Shown piece by piece: positions 6,523 to 11,575 of a DNA stretch of 11,575 nt; positions within the stretch are counted from its first letter, which is position 1; each line of letters starts with the position of its first letter. Source of the DNA: Halanaerobium sp046541575. Its GTDB lineage: Bacteria; Bacillota; Halanaerobiia; Halanaerobiales; Halanaerobiaceae. Both the position numbers and the translations under genes were made by a program. The notes beneath the pieces are model-generated. The model was not told the origin of the DNA. It did no database searches and saw only the letters and a program-made list of their open reading frames with translations. The stretch is taken from contig JBKHDA010000060.1 of assembly GCA_046541575.1 (NCBI GenBank), positions 1 to 11,575 on the forward strand, in the 5' to 3' direction.

Positions 6523-8013
6523 CCATTTATTTTTAACTAGTATAATAATCTTAATTAAAGTGATACTTAAAAACACTGTAATTATAATATTTATTATTCT
6601 ATTTGGGTGCCGCCGATAATAACTTTCATTTTTCTGCAGAGCCAGATTAATTGTTTTTTTATTATTATCCAGTCTTTTTTTCATTAATATTTTTCCATCT
6701 GCATTAATATAAGCACTATAACCACCACTAACTGCTCTAATTACAGGTGTATTTGTTTCGGCAGCTCTGTAAACAGCTGCTGCAAGAGCTAAATTGCTGT
6801 AAACTTTAGAGTCTATCTTTTCCTCTGCTGCTGAATTAACTATCAAATTCAATTCATCTGGATAATTACTATCTCTGGAAACCAGCGGCAGAAAAATTTC
6901 ATCTGAAAATAGATTTAAATAGTTGAGATCTTCTATCTTTATTGTTTCATTTAGCTCAGATGAGCTTATTAATTCCTGATCAAAATTAAGATAGCCAGAA
7001 ATATAAGAAGATATCTCTTTTAGATAGGGTAAATTTAGTCCTGATAAAGTATTCCGTTTTTTATTACTGCGGTTTTCCAGCTCTAGATCTTCTGTTAACA
7101 AAAATAGGGAATTAAATATTTCTGCATCATAGCTGTCAGATTCCGCTGCTCTGCTGCCTAACTGCAGATAAGAACTCTGCAGTGACTGCTCAAGTTGAGA
7201 GTTGAGCTGATTTCTATAATAATTATTTCTTATTAAATCAAAACTAAGGGTTTCTATTGGTGTAAATATGTATTTACTTTCTGTGTTTTTAACTAAATTA
7301 CTTAAAGCCTCAATTTCTCCCTCTATCTTTTTAAACATACTGCTCTTTTCTCCGGTCTCAACTACTGCCAGATCAACTTTTTTATATTCTATTTCCTCTT
7401 CAGCAGTTGATTGATTAAATAAAGGTATAGTGATTAAAATTATAAGAATTAGCAAAAGGGGTACAGCTTTTTTCCAGCTGGATTCCAGATAAACTTTAAC
7501 CGGATAAGAAGCAATTAAAACCGCGATAAATGAAACTAAGAAAATCCCCCCATAGTCGGCATACCGGCTGATTAATGAAAATGAGCTCTGAGTATAGGCA
7601 AAATAATTAAAAGGGTTAAAATTGAAAAATTCAAAACGCAAATATTCTAATACAGTCCAGCTTAAAGCAGCAATAAAGGGGCTGTAAGAATATTTAGGCT
7701 GTAGAAATTTATTGAGAATAGCCCAGACTGCGAGTATCAGAGCTGAAATTAAAAAGTATAAAAAGAGAATAAATATATTAAATGAAAACGGCATTTTAAG
7801 AGCTGAACTTAAAGGTTGATGCAGCCAGTAAAGCGAAAAAACAGAGTTTAAAAAGCCAACTAATAAAGCAATTATAAAAGAATGACTGTAATCATAATCT
7901 TTAATCAAATAAATAAGTGGTACAAAAGCAAAATAACTGAGAAAAAATAAAGCCGGAAAATAATGTGGTAATGTAAATAATAATGATGATAAAATTATTA
8001 AAAGAAATTCCAT
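6508..8013 (-). CDS. Apolipoprotein N-acyltransferase-like membrane protein, catalytic Cys apparently replaced
   Basis: Resembles Lnt, which N-acylates the lipoprotein cysteine after Lgt and signal peptidase II have acted. The 501-residue length is typical. The first 200 residues hold about six to seven hydrophobic segments (3-36, 44-63, 78-103, 112-125, 153-172, 183-198). A nitrilase-like domain follows (212-460), then a final membrane segment (473-493). Family cues are TPIETLS (251-257; Glu254 at the E. coli Glu267 position), NSLFLL (301-306), AAAVYRAAETNTPVIRAVSGG (411-431) and SAYINADGKIL (433-443). The Lys near 318-319 may match Lys335, but the usual PFGE loop is not seen. At the expected CYE site the protein reads FSDEIFLP (369-376), so Ser370 stands where Cys387 should be. 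It may therefore be inactive or use altered chemistry. The start is ATG 8013 with GGAGG 7 nt upstream. A TATAAT lies at 8033-8038 without a clear -35. Fold assignment is good; activity is doubtful. Confidence 0.85.
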   Translation of the reverse strand: MEFLLIILSSLLFTLPHYFPALFFLSYFAFVPLIYLIKDYDYSHSFIIALLVGFLNSVFSLYWLHQPLSSALKMPFSFNIFILFLYFLISALILAVWAILNKFLQPKYSYSPFIAALSWTVLEYLRFEFFNFNPFNYFAYTQSSFSLISRYADYGGIFLVSFIAVLIASYPVKVYLESSWKKAVPLLLILIILITIPLFNQSTAEEEIEYKKVDLAVVETGEKSSMFKKIEGEIEALSNLVKNTESKYIFTPIETLSFDLIRNNYYRNQLNSQLEQSLQSSYLQLGSRAAESDSYDAEIFNSLFLLTEDLELENRSNKKRNTLSGLNLPYLKEISSYISGYLNFDQELISSSELNETIKIEDLNYLNLFSDEIFLPLVSRDSNYPDELNLIVNSAAEEKIDSKVYSNLALAAAVYRAAETNTPVIRAVSGGYSAYINADGKILMKKRLDNNKKTINLALQKNESYYRRHPNRIINIIITVFLSITLIKIIILVKNKWSSRN

Positions 8014-8051
8014 ATCTCTGCCTCCAGAAATAATTATATACTATAAACTGG

Positions 8052-8083
8052 AAAAAGGCCAGCTGAAAATAGCCGGCCTTTTT
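8052..8083 (-). terminator. Rho-independent terminator of the EF-G-like gene
   Basis: A 13-bp stem pairs aaaaaggccagct (8052-8064) with agccggccttttt (8071-8083) around a 6-nt loop. The single mismatch becomes a G-U pair in the minus-strand RNA. On the minus strand the 3' arm ends GGCCTTTTT, giving the U-tract. It starts 20 nt after the stop codon at 8104 and separates this gene from the lnt-like gene. Confidence 0.88.
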
Positions 8084-8103
8084 CTTTTATTTAATCTTTA
8101 TAT

Positions 8104-10176
8104 TTAAGAATTCTCTCTATTGACTTCTTCTATTATTTTATCACTGATATCTCCTGGAACTTTATCATAATGAGAAAATTCCATATCAAATGAACCATAA
8201 CCACCAGTAATTGACTTTAGTTCTACTGCATAATTAAACATTTCAGCCTGTGGTACTTTTGCTTTAATTATCTGCACCCCATTCTGAGGATCCATTCCTT
8301 CAATTCTACCGCGTCTGGAATTGAAATCGCCCATAATATCACCCATAAAATCCTGAGGAACTGTAACTTTAACAGACATAATAGGCTCTAATAAAACCGA
8401 TCTTGCCCGGGCCAGCGCTTTTCTGAAAGCTTTAGAAGCTGCAATTTTAAATGCCATTTCTGAAGAGTCAACATCATGATAAGATCCATCATATAAGACA
8501 ACTTTAAAATCTACTACTGGATAACCTGCCAGTGCACCTTCTCCTTTTGCTTCAATGATTCCCTTTTCAACAGCAGGAATATACTGTCCTGGAATTGCCC
8601 CACCAAAAATTTCTTCTTCAAACTCAAAACCTCTACCCCTTGGAAGAGGCTCAACCTTCATCAGTACATGACCATACTGGCCGCGTCCACCAGACTGCTT
8701 TTTATATTTTTCTTCTACATCAGTTTTTTTCTGGATAGTTTCTCTATAAGCTACTTTTGGCTCTTGAATTATAAAATCAACATCATATTTACGCTGGCAT
8801 TCTTCTTTAACCATTGTAAAATGAATAGTTCCCATACCATCAAGTATTAATTCTTTTGTTACTTTATTGTAATTAACTTTAAAGGTCGGATCAGAATCAC
8901 TGTAGCGGTGTAAAGCTGATGCCATTTTTTCTTCATCTATTCCTTCTGCCGGATAAGCAGCTCTGGCATACATCGGTTTTGGAAATTCCAGATCATGATA
9001 ATAAATATCTGTTTCCGGATCTCTAATTGTAAATGAAGTCTCTAATTCCTCTAACTTGGCTACAGCACCAATCTCACCGGCTGTTAAATCATCAACATTG
9101 TTTTGATCCTGACCGTTAAGTTTATATAACTTGGTAACTTTAATTTCTTCGTCAATATTTGGAATATAAACCAGATCATCTCTTTCTAATTTACCGGAAA
9201 AAACTCTAAAGATAGATAACTTTCCAATATAAGGATCAACCATAGTTTTGCAGACCTGGGCACTAAATTTACTTTCTGGAACAGGTGTTAAAACATTACC
9301 AGATTCAACTATATGATTAGAATGAACTTCAGCAGCTGAGGGGAAAATTTTTGTTAGATCATCAAGAAACTTGGCAACACCACAGTTCTGCAGAGCTGAA
9401 CCTGCGAAAACCGGAACAAGTTCTTCACCTGCAACTTCCTCTTCAAAGGCTTTAGTTAATTCTTTGACTGTTATTTTTTCGCCATCAAGATATTTAATCA
9501 TTAAATCTTCTTTCAGCTCAACTATTTCTTCAGTTAACTTCAACTCATAATCTGCTACTCTTTCCTTTTCTGAATCAGGAACAGGGAAAGCCTCTGGCTT
9601 ACCATCAACACTTTTGTAAAGTTTTTCATCCAGTAAATCTATTATCCCTTCAAACTTGCCGTCTTCATAATAAGGAATAGTTACAATTGCAAAACTGTCA
9701 TCATATGTAGAGCGAAGTTCCTCAATGACTTTATCAAAATTAGCTTCTTCCTTATCAATTTTATTAATAAATACAGCCTTTGCCAGGTCATTTTTTTTAG
9801 CTAATTCCCAGACATAACCTGTATTAACTTCAATTCCGGCTGTTGCATCAACCAGCAGCACTGCACTCTCAACCATTCTTAAAGCACTAATTACTTCACT
9901 GCGGAAATCTGCATAACCGGGTGTATCAATAAAATGAAATAATTTATTATGCCATTCAAAATTAAAATAACTGTTGTGAACGGAATGTTTATGTTCTTTT
10001 TCCACTGGACTAAAATCAGAATGAGAATTACCTTTATCAACACTTCCCGGCTGCTCGATTACACCTGCATTATAAAGCAGCATCTCAGTCAGTGTTGATT
10101 TACCCGCACCTCCATGGGATATAAAGCAAAAATTTCTAATATCTTTACTAGTAATTTTACTCAATTTTTCCACCAA
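8104..10176 (-). CDS. Elongation factor G-like translational GTPase (EF-G2 type)
   Basis: Five-domain GTPase of the EF-G family, 690 residues. Domain I: G1 loop SHGGAGKST (20-28; Ser where Gly or Ala is usual), G3 DTPGYADF (84-91), G4 NKID (138-141), and G5 near AGSAL (258-262). Domain II covers about 295-385. Domains III to V include KKQSGGRGQYG (492-502), the tip-loop segment YHDVDSSEMAFK (566-577), and the C-terminal SITGGYGSFDMEFSHYDKVP (655-674). That C-terminal pattern fits the EF-G-like (EF-G2) subfamily rather than the str-operon EF-G. Switch I is also atypical, KEHKHSVHNS (60-69) in place of RGITI. The exact role of this subfamily is unclear; some members bind ribosomes without full translocase activity. 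The gene stands alone with its own terminator at 8052-8083. The start is uncertain among TTG 10176, GTG 10173 and TTG 10164, because AAAGG (10177-10181) directly abuts the first and GGTGG precedes the third. Confidence 0.9.
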   Translation of the reverse strand: MVEKLSKITSKDIRNFCFISHGGAGKSTLTEMLLYNAGVIEQPGSVDKGNSHSDFSPVEKEHKHSVHNSYFNFEWHNKLFHFIDTPGYADFRSEVISALRMVESAVLLVDATAGIEVNTGYVWELAKKNDLAKAVFINKIDKEEANFDKVIEELRSTYDDSFAIVTIPYYEDGKFEGIIDLLDEKLYKSVDGKPEAFPVPDSEKERVADYELKLTEEIVELKEDLMIKYLDGEKITVKELTKAFEEEVAGEELVPVFAGSALQNCGVAKFLDDLTKIFPSAAEVHSNHIVESGNVLTPVPESKFSAQVCKTMVDPYIGKLSIFRVFSGKLERDDLVYIPNIDEEIKVTKLYKLNGQDQNNVDDLTAGEIGAVAKLEELETSFTIRDPETDIYYHDLEFPKPMYARAAYPAEGIDEEKMASALHRYSDSDPTFKVNYNKVTKELILDGMGTIHFTMVKEECQRKYDVDFIIQEPKVAYRETIQKKTDVEEKYKKQSGGRGQYGHVLMKVEPLPRGRGFEFEEEIFGGAIPGQYIPAVEKGIIEAKGEGALAGYPVVDFKVVLYDGSYHDVDSSEMAFKIAASKAFRKALARARSVLLEPIMSVKVTVPQDFMGDIMGDFNSRRGRIEGMDPQNGVQIIKAKVPQAEMFNYAVELKSITGGYGSFDMEFSHYDKVPGDISDKIIEEVNRENS

Positions 10177-10207
10177 CCTTTCATTTTATTAATGTTTATT
10201 TTTTAGA

Positions 10208-10240
10208 ATGTCAGTTTAGCTTGTTTAAATCTTCTGACAT
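10208..10240. repeat. Short inverted repeat upstream of the EF-G-like gene
   Basis: ATGTCAG (10208-10214) and CTGACAT (10234-10240) form perfect 7-bp arms with a 19-nt spacer, 32 to 64 nt before the start codon. The rest of the gap 10177-10405 holds AT-rich sequence and the fprA terminator; I see no convincing -35/-10 pair in it. A regulatory role is only a guess. Confidence 0.35.
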
Positions 10241-10319
10241 AATATCTTAAATAATTTTCTGTATTTTATTACTTCTACAATAGTTATTTAAATTCCTTTA
10301 ATTTTTTGAATATTATTTT

Positions 10320-10373
10320 AAAAAAATATCTACTCCTCATGCTGAACTTAAAAATCAATCACCAGGAGTAGAT
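10320..10373 (-). terminator. Rho-independent terminator of fprA, long loop
   Basis: A perfect 10-bp stem pairs atctactcct (10328-10337) with aggagtagat (10364-10373). On the minus strand it is followed by ATTTTTTT (complement of 10320-10327). It starts 32 nt after the fprA stop. The 26-nt loop is longer than usual, so efficiency is uncertain, but position and U-tract fit. Confidence 0.72.
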
Positions 10374-10405
10374 TATAGAGAACATTTACTGCAATAATTT
10401 GTTGG

Positions 10406-11575
10406 TTAACATTTTTCCTTAACTGTCCGGGCAACATTTTTACCGAGTACATAACATTTCTCTAAAATATTTCCATCTGGTGCAAACTGTGATTCAATTA
10501 CCGGCTCAATCAGGTCACAGTGAACGGTTTCTTTAAAATCTTCTAACCTATCTAGAGCTCCACCACTCCAGCTGTAAGAACCAAAGATACCGAGTACCCT
10601 ATCTCTTAGATTTCTGCTTTCCAGACTCATCAATAAATATTCCATTGGAGGAAATATCTTTGTATTATAGGTGCAGCTGCCTAATACAATACCCTTGTAT
10701 TTCCAGATATCATTAATAATAAAGGAAACATCTTTCCGTGAAACATCAAATAACTTAATCTGTTCAATACCATTTTCAGAGAGTGAGCGGGCAACTGCCT
10801 CTGCCATTACCTTTGTATTACCATACATTGATCCGTAGACAACCACAACACCTTCTTCAGTCTGCTGCTGACTCCATTTGTCATATTCCTCAATAATATG
10901 AGCGGGATCCTCTCTCCAGACAAGTCCATGTGTAGAAGCAATCATACCGATTTCATCAATCTCTTTGCGCAGTCTGGAAATGGCTTTATGAACAACCGGA
11001 CCATATTTCCCAATAATATTGGAAAAATATCTTCTGATTTCATCTTTAAAATGCTCAACATTAACCTCATCATCAAATAAATATCCATTTAGAGAACCAA
11101 AACCACCAAAGGCATCTCCTGTAAATAATATTTTATCCTTCTGATCAAAGGTCATCATGGTTTCCGGCCAGTGAACCATTGGAGTCAGATAAAACTTAAG
11201 AGTTCTGGAACCTAAATCAAGTTCATCTCCATCTTTGATAACCATTGTGTCTTCAGTAATCCCGTAAAAGCCTTCTAAAAAGTTCATTGTCTTGGCATTA
11301 CCCACAATTTTCATTTCCGGAAAAGCCTCCCGCATTGACTTGATTGAACCGGAATGGTCAGGCTCCATATGGTTAATAATTAAATAATCAACTGTTTTAT
11401 CTCCAATTACATCTTTTACCTTCTCTAAATATGTATCTGTGTAATTGATTTTAACTGTATCTATTAAAGCAACCTTATCATCATTAATTACATAAGAATT
11501 GTAAGAAATACCTTCAGGTAAAGGCCATAAAGACTCAAATAAGTCAGTCTCCTTATCATTTACTCCAACCCAGTG
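10406..11575 (-). CDS. fprA: Flavodiiron protein (FprA family A-type flavoprotein), N-terminus cut by window edge
   Basis: Soluble di-iron flavoprotein that reduces O2 to water or NO to N2O, protecting anaerobes; electrons usually come from rubredoxin or a related donor. The frame stays open to the window end, giving 389 residues. Only a few N-terminal residues, including the start codon, are missing. Numbering from the first visible residue, the fragment begins HWVGVND and continues WPLPEGISYNSY, typical of this family. Domains are a metallo-beta-lactamase-like di-iron domain (1-240), then a flavodoxin-like FMN domain (about 243-389). Expected iron ligands are all present: His69, Glu71, Asp73 and His74 in HMEPDH, His135 in VHWPE, Asp154 in TGDAFGG, and His216 in STHG. 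FMN-loop motifs are YGSMYGNTK (247-255) and GSYSWSGG (332-339). No rubredoxin domain is fused. A terminator follows at 10320-10373. Confidence 0.96.
   Translation of the reverse strand, partial: HWVGVNDKETDLFESLWPLPEGISYNSYVINDDKVALIDTVKINYTDTYLEKVKDVIGDKTVDYLIINHMEPDHSGSIKSMREAFPEMKIVGNAKTMNFLEGFYGITEDTMVIKDGDELDLGSRTLKFYLTPMVHWPETMMTFDQKDKILFTGDAFGGFGSLNGYLFDDEVNVEHFKDEIRRYFSNIIGKYGPVVHKAISRLRKEIDEIGMIASTHGLVWREDPAHIIEEYDKWSQQQTEEGVVVVYGSMYGNTKVMAEAVARSLSENGIEQIKLFDVSRKDVSFIINDIWKYKGIVLGSCTYNTKIFPPMEYLLMSLESRNLRDRVLGIFGSYSWSGGALDRLEDFKETVHCDLIEPVIESQFAPDGNILEKCYVLGKNVARTVKEKC

Noticed and set aside
8021..8038. A perfect TATAAT (minus strand, 8033-8038) in front of the lnt-like gene.
   Set aside because: There is no -35-like hexamer at 16-18 nt, and it would start transcription almost on the ribosome binding site. 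It may be the -10 of a weak promoter, but it is not supported well enough to list.
8668..8850. Plus-strand open frame of 60 codons antisense to the EF-G-like gene.
   Set aside because: It is hydrophobic only because it reads the complement of Lys/Glu-rich coding sequence, and there is no promoter or ribosome binding site.
10898..11080. Plus-strand open frame of 60 codons antisense to fprA.
   Set aside because: It is a by-product of the fprA coding strand, with no supporting signal.
1..11575. Search for CRISPR repeats, insertion sequences, tRNA or rRNA genes, toxin-antitoxin pairs or a novel defence cassette.
   Set aside because: No regularly spaced repeats, transposase motifs, structured RNA genes or unknown multi-gene cassette were visible; every long frame is a recognisable family.

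Overview
The window is an AT-rich stretch of bacterial chromosome carrying ten protein-coding genes. All are densely packed and nearly all are housekeeping genes. The run remA-gmk-rpoZ-coaBC, with rqcH divergent beside remA, is a typical Firmicutes neighbourhood. The strong AGGAGG/AGGTGAT-type ribosome binding sites and the SigA-like promoters (TTGACA-17-TATAAT type) agree with that. An Lnt-like (apolipoprotein N-acyltransferase) gene and an anaerobe-type flavodiiron protein are also present. Together these suggest an anaerobic, possibly diderm, Firmicute; Halanaerobiales (Halanaerobium-like) is my best guess. That is inference from gene content, not proof.

Layout. A six-gene minus-strand block runs from the promoter at 4628-4656 down to the metK terminator at 1-32. 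It holds remA (extracellular matrix/osmoprotection regulator), gmk (guanylate kinase), rpoZ (RNA polymerase omega), coaBC (coenzyme A synthesis), lgt (lipoprotein diacylglyceryl transferase) and metK (S-adenosylmethionine synthetase). remA, gmk and rpoZ are tightly coupled (16-nt gap, then a 4-nt ATGA overlap). A 199-bp gap with an inverted repeat and a perfect DnaA-box-like 9-mer separates rpoZ from coaBC. metK also has its own excellent promoter just after lgt. On the plus strand, rqcH (ribosome quality control, NFACT protein) starts from a divergent promoter opposite remA. It converges on an Lnt-like gene, and the two stop codons overlap inside the loop of one shared hairpin terminator. Further right on the minus strand come an EF-G-like translational GTPase (EF-G2 type) and a flavodiiron protein (fprA), whose N-terminus is cut off by the window edge.

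Functionally the window mixes translation and its rescue (rqcH, the EF-G2-like GTPase), transcription (rpoZ), cofactors and nucleotides (metK, coaBC, gmk), lipoprotein maturation (lgt, lnt-like) and oxygen/NO detoxification (fprA). I found no CRISPR array, insertion sequence, tRNA, rRNA or evident novel defence system. The points most worth a second look are the Lnt-like protein lacking the catalytic cysteine, a likely non-AUG (ATT) start for lgt, the DnaA-box/inverted-repeat gap, the shared rqcH/lnt terminator, and an E-for-D change in the RqcH DR motif. No gene-free stretch exceeds 300 bases.
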